Assembly (NCBI GenBank): GCA_963576725.1
Contig: OY755236.1
Span: forward strand, 73,023,878 to 73,087,877
Reading direction: 5' to 3'
Source of the DNA: Azorinus chamasolen
Lineage: Eukaryota > Mollusca > Bivalvia > Cardiida > Solecurtidae
Length of the DNA: 64,000 bases
How positions within the stretch are numbered: the first letter of the stretch is position 1; the number at the start of each line of letters is the position of its first letter. The translations under genes and the position numbers were made by a program. Below are positions 1 through 10,674 of this stretch, in pieces. The notes beneath the pieces are model-generated. The model was not told the origin of the DNA and did no database searches. It worked only from the letters and a program-made list of their open reading frames with translations.

Positions 1-783
1 ACCGGCCGATGTCTGTAACATATCTGGTCCACACCGGAAGCCGATCGGACATCGGTGGGTTACTTTCCAATGTGTAAACAGACATAGGCCGGATATCGGT
101 CCATGTCCGGTCCCAAAAAAATCTCCTCTGAGGCTACATACACCGGCCGATTAACGCTCGATTCCCGGCCGGATATCGGACGATACTTAAACGATGTGTG
201 AAGGATATGTGGCCGATTGTGAAAATCTACGGGACACCGGAGAAATTTTAACTTCGAGTTAAACTTCTTCGGTCACCTCCCCGATGCTGCCTGAGAGCCC
301 CGGCCACCGGCCGGCCATGTCTGGTGCCCGGCCGGGGACCAGGCCAAAATGGCTAAAAATCATGCCGGGAGTACGTCCTAAGCCTAATCGGAAGGGGTTG
401 TAACCTTTAAGCATTATGCAATATGTCTGTCTCATTCGCATAACATTCATACGGACATCGTAAGGTAAACTATACGACCGCCGCAAGAACACACACGGCG
501 TCCACAAGGGCACTATGATTTTCTATGATCTCTCCGGTGGCCAAGCCAGGGTAATAAAGTGTACGATCATCGTACATAGATGTACAAGTGACGCAACGGC
601 CAATCATTTTAATCGTTTTGTTTTAGTTTTGTTACAACATCCTTGAAACAATCGCAAGACCTCGGTGCGGCGACAGCTCGAAAACTATGGGTAGACCCGC
701 CGATTGGTGGTCGTATCCCAGTTATTACTGCAGATAAACCTCCAGCATGCTGAACATTAATTCGCCAGCCCAAAACTGGTCTA
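1..783. other. Non-coding stretch, CCGG-rich left edge
   Basis: No gene is supported here. The first 330 bases repeat short degenerate motifs such as ccggccgat, gatatcgg and catgtccgg on both strands, which suggests a decayed GC-rich repeat cut by the window edge. The open frame on the minus strand at 259-513 has no recognisable domain. The remaining bases show nothing I can name. Confidence 0.4.
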
Positions 784-1002
784 TTAACCCTTTACTCTAT
801 TAAAATATATGTAAGAAATAATGACACCATGTACATGTATAGTAATTATATTTGTTATAATAGCACATGGGCACAGAAAAATTTGGTCATGGTTGAAACT
901 GTAGACTCATATCTGTATTACATCATAAGCAAACATAGCAGACCCTAAGTCTACTCTGTTTTCAAAGGTATAGAAAGACTTAGTTATGGGGTAAAGGGTT
1001 AA
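784..1002 (-). mobile_element. TTAA-1b MITE
   Basis: This copy starts ttaacccttta and ends taaagggttaa, so both TTAA target copies and the CCC/GGG termini are intact. The hairpin part (cagaccctaag...tctactctg) lies near the right end and has lost most of its palindrome. TTAA duplication with CCC ends is the signature of the piggyBac superfamily; no transposase is present, so it is non-autonomous. Confidence 0.7.
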
Positions 1003-1730
1003 ATACAACAAACTATTTCGTTCTTCTCTACAAGTTATGTTCCGACAGTCACTTACTTGGTGCCTCGCCTGGATCCATGTTGCAAAGAGTATCACGGGTA
1101 TGCTCATAGCGTACATGCACCAGGGATTAAAAACTATGTTTAAATACATATATATCATAAACATTATGACTTGTCACGTCTTACTAAAAATAATGCACTG
1201 CTTACCTTATTAAATATTTGCTGATCTTGCACCAGGAAATGTCGTTTGCTGTGCAGTGACCTTGATCAGATGGCATTTGCTTCAGTGAATTGTGATATTT
1301 ATATTTGGTGCCGTGAATTTGCTAATAACTGATGAGCATTTACTTCAGTGAATTGGCTTAAAGATAAATAGAGCGGGGCGGGTATTCCCGAACATGCGGC
1401 TATTTTCGACCAATTATTTGAATCACAGAAATTTCTATGACGTATGTTGCAGAATTACATATGACGTCATAATTACACGTCACAATCCTTTTCCTCCGCC
1501 ATTGTACAGTCCTTAAATTGGGTTAATTTGATCAAGAACATGTATGGTTACGGATATATCTATGCATAGAGGTGACCTGACATTAAGTGTAAGGAATATA
1601 ACAGGGTAGTTGGAAATAGCCTCACATTAATATTAATGTGAGTCTATTACCGAACAAAAAGGCCAACGCTATTGTTTGTATCCATGTTGTGTTTAAATAT
1701 TATTGTAAGCACATTCTTTTAGCAATTACC
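1003..1730. other. Non-coding stretch with a palindrome
   Basis: No gene is seen. At 1369-1400 the sequence gagcggggcgggtattcc resembles the reverse complement of the end of the TTCGG-bounded repeat at about 7950-7975, so a decayed relative may lie here. A perfect 22-base palindrome centred on taatatta occupies 1621-1642. Confidence 0.4.
1621..1642. repeat. Perfect 22-bp palindrome
   Basis: The half-arm ctcacattaat is followed directly by its reverse complement attaatgtgag. It could form a loopless cruciform, be a dyad protein site, or be the remnant of a MITE centre. The sequence does not decide which. Confidence 0.6.
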
Positions 1731-1749
1731 TACGAAAGACCGGCGGTGA

Positions 1750-2200
1750 CATTTCCATTTCAGGATTTCACAAAAAGCAATTCATGATTTCACGATTTCA
1801 CGATTTCACAATTTCACGTTTTCACGATTTCACTTCAAAATTTCACGATTTCACGATTTCACAATTTCACGATTTCACGATTTCACTTCAAAATTTCATG
1901 ATTTCACGATTTTCATGATTTCACAATTTCACGATTTCACTTCAAAATTTCACGATTTCACAATTTCACGATTTCACAATTACACGATTTCACTTCGAAA
2001 TTTCACAATTTCACGATTTCACGATTTCTCTTCAAAATTTCACGATTTCACAATTTCACGATTTCACTTCAAAATTTCACGATTTCACAATTTCACGATT
2101 TCACAATTTCACGATTTCACGATTTCACGATTTCACTTCAAAATTTCACGATTTCACAATTTCACGATTTCACAATTTCACGATTTCATGATTTCAATTT
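1750..2200 (+). repeat. Minisatellite array, left arm
   Basis: The array is built from 9-10 base units, mainly ttcacgatt and ttcacaatt, with periodic ttcacttcaaaa variants that create a higher-order period. Open frames across it translate into repeats of ISRFHDFT/ISQFHNFT; they follow from the repeat and are not evidence of a protein. Confidence 0.9.
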
Positions 2201-2375
2201 GTCCATTTTAGTTGTTATGACGTCATCAAAACGCGGGAAATCACAGTGTTGGAGTAAAAGCCTCGATGAAAGAAACGGCGGAAAACTATGACAATCTTCC
2301 TTTCCAGAACTGTAGGGCCGAGGACCTTCATTATTTGGCATGTAGCTTGTGCTCATGGTCCACAGTCAAGATTGT

Positions 2376-2605
2376 TTAACCCTTTCCTCCATGAATATTC
2401 ATGTATGAGAATTGCCAATCATGTGTTTATGATGTTAAATCGTTGTCTTATGTTTGTATGACACAGTATTGGAGGATACTTTAACTAGTAATAAACTGTA
2501 AGAAATAATGACATCATGGATTTTAATTAAGATTAAATCCTATAGGAGTCGTCTGAGCTGAGTCTACTCTGTTTGCAAAGGCGTAGAAAGGTGTATTTAT
2601 GGTTC
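2376..2605 (-). mobile_element. TTAA-1b MITE, decayed
   Basis: The left end ttaaccctttcctccatgaat is intact. The right half keeps cctataggagtcgtctgag...tctactctgtttgcaaaggc and the subterminal gcgtagaaaggtgtatttatgg, but the terminal TTAA is lost. It sits in the spacer of the foldback element, so it may have inserted there later. Confidence 0.6.
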
Positions 2606-2693
2606 TCAAATCGCCATCCTGATTTCAAGCATGAGAGCCACTCTGTTGCCTTATTACGTCAAGCGTGTCACGTGACTAAAATATTTTACACGA

Positions 2694-3125
2694 GGTTGAA
2701 ATTGCGAAATCGAGAAATTGTGAAGTCGTGAAATCGAGAAATTGTGAAATCGTGAAATTGTGAAATTTTGAAGTGAAATCGTGAAATCGTGAAATTGTGA
2801 AATCGTGAAATTGTGAAATTGTGAAATCGTGAAATCATGAAATATTGAAGTGGAAATGTCACCGTGAAATCGTGAAATCGTGAAATTGTCAAATCGTAAA
2901 ATTGTGAAATTTTGAAGAGAAATCGTGAAATTGTGAAATCGTGAAATTGTGAAATCGTGAAATTGTGAAATCGTGAAATTTTTAAGTGAAATCGTGAAAT
3001 TGTGAAATCGTGAAATCATGAAATTGTGAAATCGTGAAATTGTGAAATCGTGAAATCGTGAAATTTTGAAGTGAAATTGTGAAATCATGAAATCGTGAAT
3101 ATGTGGAATCGTGAAGTCATGAATT
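2694..3125 (-). repeat. Minisatellite array, right arm
   Basis: Units gtgaaatc/gtgaaattg are the reverse complement of the left array, with the same ttgaagtgaaa variant marking the higher-order period. Minus-strand open frames here again encode only ISRFH-type repeats. Confidence 0.9.
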
Positions 3126-3173
3126 GCATTGTGTGAAATCTTGAAATGTAAATGTCACCGCCGGTCTTTCGTA

Positions 3174-3708
3174 CCGCCGTCATCGAAGAGGCTGTGGATA
3201 TGGTAAAGAGCAAAGCTATGACCATAAACCGGGCAGCCAGAGAATACGACATTCCCAAAACAACTTTACTTGACAAGCTTGTAAAAAATTGTCCGTTTCT
3301 CCCTAGTTGCATTTCTGTCAAACATTCTAGATCTAGATATATTAAGAAATAACCTTCAGGAGCGAGTTACTAGTATATCTATCTTTTATGACATATGAAG
3401 ATGTTCCAGATTTGTTAGTGTATAAATTTGAACTAGATCTATAATATGGATCGATCATATTTACATCTAGTGTTTGAATTTCTGCCTGAAAAAACAACTG
3501 GACGAAGTTTAGAATCAACAGGAACATAAAAGATATATTTGCTTTCACTACCAATACAGACCCTGATCAGCCACCATATCGTAGAGAGTTGTGCTAGTCT
3601 AGGTCTACACTGACTGTAATGTGATAATATCGTGCTTAACTGATTAACATCAAATGACTCATGTTTGCTGCAACCCTATTAATGTCCTTTACTTTTTAAT
3701 ATTTGTAG
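3174..3708 (+). other. First coding piece and apparent intron of transposase copy 1
   Basis: After the helix-turn-helix codons the sequence reads gacaagcttgtaaaaa, a plausible splice donor near 3291, and becomes non-coding until the pyrimidine-rich acceptor ending at 3708. Homology with copy 2 begins only at about 3533, so the helix-turn-helix exon is unique to this copy in the window. Confidence 0.5.
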
Positions 3709-5395
3709 GTCCACGGAAAGTATCAGCCAAGCAGAACGGGCTAAACCTTACTCTGACTGACACAGAAGAAGGTCGCATCGCTGACCGGGCCATCCATACG
3801 GCAAACATTGGATATGGCCGTACCCGAAAAGAACTGACACAAGTTGTGAATAGAATCCTGGACGAAGATGGGAGACCAACTCCCTTTAAGTGCAACGCCC
3901 CGGGTAAGGATTGGCTTAAGGGGTTCTTTTCAAAACACCCCAGCTCTCATTGAGAACACCTTACAGCTAGGGAAGGAGAGCGCCATAATTTCCCCTGAAA
4001 AGATCCAGAAATGGTTTGTTGATTTTATAGGTTATATCGAAAACGAGGTCAAGGATCCTGATCTGTTGAAAGACCCGTCTTGGCTATATAATGCCGACGA
4101 GTCTGTCATTAGCTTCTGCAGCAATACTGGCAAGGTAATCGGGTACAAAGGTGCGCCAGTAATTTATAACTATGGAAACAGCAGTAAGCAGCAGCTTACG
4201 GTATTGGCATGTGCCAGTGCAACCGGGCATTTCTGTCCCCCGATGATAGTATATCCGGGACAGAGATTCAGTTTTGAACCATAAGATGGGTTTGAAGACG
4301 CACATATGGGGCGAAGTGAGTCCGGTAGATGGATTCGGAGCTATTTTGCAATTGTATGGTTACTGACTTGTTTCATCCCGGCTCTTGAGTCACGGTGTGT
4401 GAAAATGTCAGTGATCCTATTCCTGGATGGTCACGTCACACACATATCCTTAGAAGCATCAGATGTTTGTATTGCCAATGGCATAGAGCTCTATTGCCTT
4501 CTTGAACACAGCTCCCATATTATGCAACCACTTGATCTGCGTCTATTTTCTATGCTGAAACAAAACTGAAAGGAAGCCGTACGAGCATTTCACGTTGCGA
4601 ATGTAGGAGAATTCGTAACAAAGCGTACATTTGCAAAGGTCTTCAGATCAGCATGAGAGAAACGCACTCAAAAGGAAGTTGCAGGAAAAGGCTTCTTGGA
4701 AGCTAGTCTTTTTCCAATTAGCCCTGAACGTGTCACAAAATCAGTTAAATTGGACCAAAGTCGTTTGTTTCAGACACCAACAAGAAAACCTGACACGCCT
4801 GAGAGTGGCACTTAGGCCACAGTATCAGAGTCCACTGCAGTCAGCAGTGGTGCGATTGCTACTTCACATACAACTCCCCTACCACAGGTACAAACCTCAT
4901 CACATGACCAGATTGCTTCAGTCATAGAAACCGCTCAAACGTCTGCTATAGCCAACACATCTGCCACAAACACATGCGACACTATAGTCACACTGCAGAG
5001 ACTGACTGATACTACAGTCGCTAAGTGTGAGTGTGTCTGTAAAGATCGCAGAGTCTCCATTCTCAAAATATCTGAAGTATCCATTAGTGCCAGCTTCAAA
5101 AAGCAAGAAAAAGAAAGCTTTACCAACATCAAAGGCAATCACTGGTCCCGCTTATAGAACATTGCTACAGGAGAAAAGAGCATTGAAAGAACATCTGGAG
5201 AAAGAAAAGCAACAGAGAAAAGAAGAGCGTCTTCGCAAGAAAGAGTTAAAGGGGGAGCAGATTAAGCTGAAGAAATTGAAGCAATTGGAAAGGAAAAAGG
5301 CCATGTTAGAGAGGAAAAGGAGGGCTGCAGAAAAGTTTGTAGAAAAGGCGACTGCGTCAGACAGTGATGATGCAACAGTGGTAGAAGCTGGAAAC

Positions 5396-5521
5396 TGCTA
5401 CAAGTGTGAACAGCCTTATGACAAAGATTTCATTGAAAGTGAAAAATATTTTCGAAAGTTCCACATTACCCGTGTGCAAGACGAAATGATTGACGGTTTG
5501 CCCTTTGAATGTAATTATTGT
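5396..5521 (+). other. PHD-like finger remnant
   Basis: The peptide runs CYKC...FHITR...CNYC. Copy 2 shows C-x2-C-x10-C-x7-H-x2-C-x14-C-x2-C, close to a PHD finger with one ligand position replaced by Tyr. In this copy the third Cys is Ser and the Cys after His is Arg, so it could not fold around two zinc ions. Confidence 0.5.
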
Positions 5522-5823
5522 TGAACACATACGTGTAGTTATAGTGTGCAATAACTGTTCTCTATTATGTACAAAAATGTTTCCTTGTTCTGAATTAGTT
5601 CTTTTACTAAGAGCAATGGGTATCTTTACCTAGAAGTTTCGGCGACATCACATTGTCTACTTTAGCTCTTCTGGTTCTGTTCACAGCTAGTCATTTGTTC
5701 AGAAACAGACGATGCAATTTCGCGGACAATTCCAGGAAAAATACCATTGCTCTGAGTAAAAGAAATATTCATGTTATCATTCAATCGTTGAATTCCATCC
5801 TGTTATATACAAAAGAAACTGTC

Positions 5824-6044
5824 TTAACCCTTTACCTGTTCTATGTTTATTCCAAATTTCAATACCTACTGAATATTGATGGACAAAAAAATTATAATGA
5901 ATTATGGAATGTGGAACATTGTAGCCATTTTGGAAAGTAAAGAAACAGAATAGACCCTGATCAGACAGTTCCTATAGAAGTCCTCTGATCTGGTCTACTG
6001 TTTGCAAATGCGTGAAAGCATGTTTATATCAGGGAAAGGGTTAA
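5824..6044 (-). mobile_element. TTAA-1a MITE inside duplicate copy 1
   Basis: It is bounded by ttaacccttta and aaagggttaa and has a hairpin near the right end (agaccctgatcagac...gtcctctgatctggtct). The same MITE is at the same place in copy 2 (28840-29088), so it inserted before the duplication. Confidence 0.75.
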
Positions 6045-6235
6045 AACGACCACCAAAAACGTAATGCCTTTTGCTCTACTAGACAGGTGGCTGCTTACTG
6101 CATTTTGGAAGTAAGGCAGAAAGCTCCTTACGGCTGCATTGAGATGCCACTTACCTAAAGCGACATTAAAGATAACAAGAGTGCCAGTGGACACAATTTT
6201 GTGACCAAGTTTCAAGGTTGTAAACAGGCATACTT

Positions 6236-7055
6236 TAACAAAAAACCTTAACCAAAAATTCTAAATTGAAAAGTGCCATAATTGTGTCTAAATGCTTGAC
6301 AGAGTTGCATTGTATTTACTCTTGCCTACAGATGAAGCTTCTGATGGTGAACAAATGTTTCAAGTTTAAAAGCTTTATCTGAAAGGGTTATGTTAATAAG
6401 TGGACTTTAACCAAAACCGTAACAAAAAATTCTAAGTTAAAAAGGGGTATAATTCGGTCAAAATGCTTGACAGAGTTATTTTTTCTTGCCTACAGGTGAA
6501 GGTTGTGACGGTGAACAAGTGTTCCAAGTTTAAAACCTTTATCTCAAAGGGTTATGTAAATAAATGGACTTTAACAAAGCCTTAACCAAAAATTCTAAGT
6601 TAAAAAGGGGCATAATTCTGTCAAAATGCTTGACAGAGTCATTTACTCTTGCCTACAGGAGAAGGTTGTGACGGTGAACAAGTGTTCCAAGTTTCAAAGC
6701 TTTATCTCAAAGTGTTATGTAAATAAATGGACTTTAACAAAGCCTTAACTAAAAATTCTAAGTTAAAAAGGGGCATAATTCGGTCAAAATGCTTGACAGA
6801 GTTATTTACTCTTGCCTACAGGAGAAGGTTGTGACGGTGAACAAGTGTTCCAAGTTTCAAAGCTTTATCTCAAAGGGTTATGTAAATAAATGGACTTTAA
6901 CAAAGCCTTAACCAAAAATTCTAAGTTAAAAAGGGGCATAATTCAGTCAAAATGCTTGACAGAGTTATTTACTCTTGCCTACAGGTGAAGGTTGTGACGG
7001 TGAACAAGTGCTCCAAGTTTCAAAGCTTTATCTCAAAGTGTTATGTAGATAAGTG
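6236..7055 (+). repeat. Tandem array, about 163-bp unit, five copies
   Basis: The landmark aaaaattctaa recurs at about 6251, 6425, 6588, 6752 and 6914. Each unit carries cttgacagagttatttactcttgcctacagg and tggactttaac. The reading frame is not conserved, so this is non-coding repeat expansion. Confidence 0.85.
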
Positions 7056-7084
7056 GACTTGTTCCACATAAATTGAGGTTAACA

Positions 7085-7497
7085 TTTTTGCTTACGCAAA
7101 TGCTAAACGCAAATTCTAAGTCCAATTAAGCGACCTTGACCTTAGATAAACGAGCCGAGACTTGGCAGGCTACTGTAGCATGTCTAGATAAACAATATGA
7201 TTAAATTTGGGAAGGATCCACCAAGCGGAACTTGAGTTAGAGATGTTACAGACAGACAGACCGGTTAAATTTTTTGCTAAACGAAAATTCTAAGTCCAAT
7301 TGTGTGACCTTGACCTTGGATAAACAAACCGGGACTTGGCAGGCAACTGTAGAATGTCTAGATAAACATTGTGTTAAAATTTGAGAAGGATCCACCAAGC
7401 GGAACTTGAGTTAGAGATGTTACAGACGGACAGACAACCAGACAACCAGACAGCGCTATTCCATAATACGTCCCGTTTTTTCAAACGGGCGTATAAA
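7085..7497 (+). repeat. Two-copy 174-bp repeat ending in a cgggcg hairpin
   Basis: The units begin at attctaagtccaatt (7112 and 7286), share ggatccaccaagcgg and end in cagacagac-type runs. The segment closes with cgtcccgttttttcaaacgggcg at about 7472-7494, a small hairpin followed by tataaaaatgg. That end type recurs at 61206. With the 163-bp array it likely forms one non-autonomous element. Confidence 0.6.
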
Positions 7498-7780
7498 AAT
7501 GGATGATCGTTTAATGCAGGTTCTACTGTACAATACACGTATTACCTATGTTTGTTGCATCATGGCGTCTTTACGAGTTGCGTCGATAACACAAATACAA
7601 CTTGTATTGTCCATAAAAGCACATGTGCTATCACGAACTATAAGAATATGTATTTATATGAACGAAATATCGTACAATGAAATGAAATAAATGTGTGTTT
7701 CTTTCAGCTGACAGTTTTATTTTTAAAAAGACATCAATGTTCGGAAGTACCGGATGTTCGTGTTCGGTAGAGCCGACATG

Positions 7781-7920
7781 TTCGGTAATGGGCTCACAAT
7801 ATGGATAATTTCAAATAAGTCTATCTTCATTAAGAAGAGCACTACACTGTCGTAAATAGGCGCAGATCAAAGCCAACATTCTTTAGATTCTACTGGTAAA
7901 CAAGTGAGGGCATTACCGAA
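7781..7920. mobile_element. TTCGG-ended repeat, uninterrupted copy
   Basis: The ends ttcggtaatgggctcac and gtgagggcattaccgaa are inverted copies with two mismatches. The second copy in the window (30035-31151) carries two insertions at points that are intact here: after caat at 7800 and after caaata at about 7813. Confidence 0.65.
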
Positions 7921-7989
7921 TAATAAAAAAGAATCTTAGGTAGTCGGAAATACCCGCCCCCGCTCTATTAGTACTTAAAGACATTCCCT

Positions 7990-8408
7990 TGGCCGGCTTG
8001 GGTCTTTACAGCTAACCTGTGAAAAAGCATGCGGCACATGGTAAGAGCTATAGCAGTCTAACTGTCAAGAACCACTGGAGCGTTCCATGTGAGGCCCGTC
8101 TCTTACATTTGATGATTTGGAAATGATTAGATTGTCACTAATGCAGTATATGTTTTTATTTTTTATTATGCTCCCTGAAACTATAAGAAAGAGCATATAG
8201 GCCCCGCTTTGTCCGTTCGGCCTGTGAATGTCTTCTAAAGTGCTCAACCTACATTCATGACACTCCACATACAAATATATCTCATTCATATCAAGTGCAG
8301 GGTGCAGGGGTTAAATTATAACTTTCTGAGCAGTATTTACATATTCTGATAGACCTTGTTGGGAGAAAAGGCAGCTGTGTCCAAGGATAATAACTCTGTA
8401 TTTCCATT
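7990..8408. other. Non-coding stretch
   Basis: No gene or recognised repeat is supported. A short minus-strand frame at 8065-8289 has no domain signal. Confidence 0.4.
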
Positions 8409-8475
8409 GCAAACAGTTAGGAGCCAGATCAGACGCCGGGTAACCCGGTGTCTGATCCGGCTCCAAACGGTTTGC
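8409..8475. repeat. 67-bp palindrome, MITE core
   Basis: The arms gcaaacagttaggagccagatc...cgccggg and cccggtgtctgatccggctcc...gtttgc pair with few mismatches. The centre is gggtaaccc. The gagcc...atcagacg arm order is that of TTAA-1 hairpins turned inside out, so it is probably related to that family or to the GGATCC family. Confidence 0.6.
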
Positions 8476-8884
8476 CACTCAGATAAAAAATATCTTGAGA
8501 TATTTCAACAAGGTGTATTTTTCTACATTTTACTTCAATGCATTTGCGTAAAGATACGTTTAAACGGGAAATGATAACGTTTTCTCCACTGTACAAACAA
8601 ACATGGCATGTATATATGAACGCCAGTTCTACAAGACAAAATTGAATTCTCAGCTTTAATTAGGGCGCCTTTGAACATATTATAGCTCTCCTCCACTGCA
8701 GTTTAAATGGATTCTACTGCAGGCCAAATGTCCAGAGTTTTATCTCTGATATACATAAGCGCTCAGGTTTTTTTAATGTATTTAATCCTTGTAAAATATT
8801 CATCTGCTAAATTGCTTGTCTGCTTCAAATGTGAAAGTGCTTCATAGTTTGTAAAGATTTGTGAAAATGTTGTCTGTCAAATAG
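8476..8884. other. Non-coding stretch
   Basis: The part at about 8770-8884 (tgtaaaatattcatctgc...) is the likely left flank of the GGATCC-family palindrome that follows. Nothing else is recognised. Confidence 0.35.
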
Positions 8885-8943
8885 CTTGGATCCAGATAAG
8901 ATGCCTGGTTATTTGACGTCTCATCTGGATCCAACCTGTTTGC
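8885..8943. repeat. GGATCC-family palindromic core
   Basis: ttggatccagataagatgcc is followed by its inverted form ending catctggatccaa and then cctgtttgc. Further degraded members lie near 13010-13070, 46876-46963, 52075-52137 and 55705-55785. The palindrome would fold into a hairpin of about 25 base pairs. Confidence 0.55.
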
Positions 8944-9858
8944 ATATGGCCCTTGGTTTGTTAGTGGTAGGCTTCTTAAGGGTTGAACTTCTATTGGGTT
9001 CTGACCAACAATGGTCTTTTGAGTGTGTTCCCCTTGACTATTTGTATGTCAGGGCCTCTCTAGACAGAATGAGACGGCTTGCCATATTTTGCACACTTGT
9101 ATCATGCTTTTACTGTTACTTTCACGCCTATTGAGAACAATGGGGGGGGGGGATCATTGAATGGACCTGGGTAATGTCTTTAACATTGTATGCGGTAATA
9201 TTTGGGTTCACGTCCACACAATGGCCAAAAAAGGTAAAGAATAAAAAGTTAAATATGTTTGAATTGTTTTTCGAGTTTCCTAGTTAGAGAACTAAGGTCC
9301 AAGTAATGGAAAATTAGTTTCATCGAATGGGTAGAACGAAACGGTGTAATAAACACCTTCACTAATTAGGAAAGGAGCTGGCTCAATCTTATCTTCCTTT
9401 ATAGGAAATGGGAGAAGGCGGCTAGTCCGGAGAATATTGAACTTGTCAATAGAGGAACATGCCCTAGCAAAACGGATAAATTGTGAAATGTAAAATCCGA
9501 ATGATGTAGCACGAGGAACACGTCCATGTACGTTTTACTATATTAAAATCGAAGTTATCCCGTAGTTTGTTCAACGCAATATAAATATATACAATACACG
9601 CTATATACAAGACAAAAAAAGTACAAGCATACATTCAAACTATGACATCAGCCAAAGGAAGGTAGAATAAAACCGTTTAGTAATATAGTAATATTTTCGT
9701 GATAAACAGCATGCTCCTTGATCATGGTCTGCATTATTTGTCATACAAACCATTTTTTCTGCAGTTATTAATCTGATACAACTGTTTGTTTAATTAATAT
9801 TCACAAAAGGAGGAACTAATTCATAGTTTTAATTATTCAGCATATTAAGGGTGTATCT
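8944..9858. other. Non-coding stretch
   Basis: It contains a run of nine or ten G near 9143 and otherwise AT-rich DNA. The plus frame at 8886-9134 starts inside the preceding palindrome and has no domain. Confidence 0.35.
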
Positions 9859-10040
9859 AGGTGGCGGTGGTCTAGTGGTAACGCGCTTGACTATCAGTCC
9901 GGAGGTGCGGGGTTCAAATCCCAGTCCCACCCGGAAATTTCAGAGACGTTTTTCCGTGTCTCCAACCCGCACATCCTCATCCGTTCTTCGCTGCACAACT
10001 GTGTGGCAGCTAATTGTTGATATCATAAACACGTTTTATG
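9859..10040 (+). mobile_element. tRNA-derived SINE
   Basis: The head has a polymerase III A box tggtctagtgg at 9868-9878 and a B box ggttcaaatcc at 9911-9921, followed by the SINE body gaaatttcagagacg and ccgtgtctccaacccgcac. The same head plus body recurs at 11358, which excludes a free-standing tRNA gene. Pol III would transcribe it; mobility needs a LINE partner. Confidence 0.75.
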
Positions 10041-10066
10041 CGACAACTTACTGATTAGATACCGAT

Positions 10067-10478
10067 AGCCCATTACTCCGTGAATATTTATGTAAAAGCA
10101 ATGGCATCAGGAATATTAATTAAATCAACTGTTATAAAAGAGCCGTGGACCCTGGCATTTTGGGCTGTAGAATCATATTTATATATTGAAGCTCACTTAT
10201 AACAAACTTGGATATAACGAAATATTGCATATAACAAAAGAAAACTTATTCCCCATCTCTAACTAACATATAGTAAAATGGAACTGATATAACGAAATTT
10301 GGATATAACGAAAGAAATCAGAGGGTCACGAGGACTTCGTTATAAATGAGCTTCACTGTATTACATCATATACAAACAGAAAAGACTCTGACCAGATGGC
10401 TCTTATAGGAGCCGTCTGATCCGGATCTACTCTGTTTGTAAATGTGTAGAAAGATGTATTTATGGTGTAAAGAGTTAA
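10067..10478 (-). mobile_element. TTAA-1b MITE with a nested TA-2 MITE
   Basis: The right end tggtgtaaagagttaa and hairpin (cagatggctcttataggagccgtctgatccgg) are intact, the left TTAA is lost. The body is split at 10183-10360 by another MITE; the family's uninterrupted copy at 784-1002 shows the joined sequence there. Confidence 0.7.
10183..10360. mobile_element. TA-2 MITE
   Basis: The ends ttgaagctcacttataac and gttataaatgagcttcac are inverted, and TA flanks both sides. A second inner copy of ggatataacgaaa is also present in both arms. TA target plus this kind of terminus points to the Tc1/mariner/pogo superfamily. Confidence 0.65.
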
Positions 10479-10674
10479 AACCATGGCAACAGTAACGCAT
10501 ATCAAGTCCAACATTACTTTTGTCCAAAGCAACCATCTGCCTTAAACTTTTCCCTGTTTAATTTTCCTGTGAAAAGGTAAAAACATCGTATTATAAATTA
10601 GCTGTATTTTCATGATGGCATATATGTGTACACAGGATGATTAGGCTCAGACATAAACTTTAGAATCAGATCTA

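Larger units (their letters stand above)
1731..3173. mobile_element. Foldback element with inverted minisatellite arms
   Basis: The outer ends are perfect inverted copies of a 23-base sequence that begins tacgaaagaccggcgg, and the similarity continues inward as tttcacgat-type repeats on the left and their complement on the right. About 480 bases of minisatellite form each arm, separated by about 480 bases. That spacer holds a decayed TTAA-1 MITE. The architecture matches foldback elements (long, internally repetitive inverted ends and no coding spacer). The right end overlaps the first codons of a transposase-like frame starting at 3152. No target duplication is obvious. Confidence 0.6.
3152..5524 (+). 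pseudogene. pogo/Tigger-like DDE transposase, decayed copy 1
   Basis: The pieces lie in order on one strand. A pipsqueak-type helix-turn-helix is at 3152-3290 (RTAVIEEAVDMVK...INRAAREYDIPKTTLLDKL). After an apparent intron with acceptor tttgtag at 3702-3708 comes a CENP-B/Tc5-type DNA-binding part (to about 3950). The DDE_1 catalytic core follows in another frame (3940-4569) with all three acidic motifs: YNADES, LDGH and QPLD. The tail (5027-5524) has a Lys/Glu-rich coiled-coil-like stretch and a C-terminal zinc-finger-like module. Known family role: cut-and-paste transposition at TA sites. This copy is dead: a frame change near 3930, TGA at 3951, TAA at 4282 and TGA at 4567. The finger has lost two Cys that copy 2 retains. 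The exact exon 1 to exon 2 join is not in frame as read, so the model is approximate. Confidence 0.8.
3533..6139 (+). repeat. 2.6-kb dispersed duplicate, copy 1
   Basis: This segment is near-identical to 26571-29183 and covers the last part of the intron, the transposase core, its tail, the 3' flank and an embedded TTAA-1a MITE. I see no terminal inverted repeats or target duplication at either end, so it may be a segmental or transposon-internal duplication rather than a complete element. Confidence 0.8.

Noticed and set aside
1915..3088. Open frames encoding ISRFHDFT repeats on both strands
   Set aside because: They are translations of the minisatellite arrays; the repeat unit explains the absence of stops.
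5653..5940. Plus-strand frame after transposase copy 1 (MSTLALLVLFTASH...)
   Set aside because: Its counterpart in copy 2 starts the same way but runs only part of its length, and the frame crosses into a MITE; it is 3' flank.
9859..9933. tRNA gene
   Set aside because: A and B boxes are present, but the same head is followed by a shared SINE body at two loci, so it is a tRNA-derived SINE.
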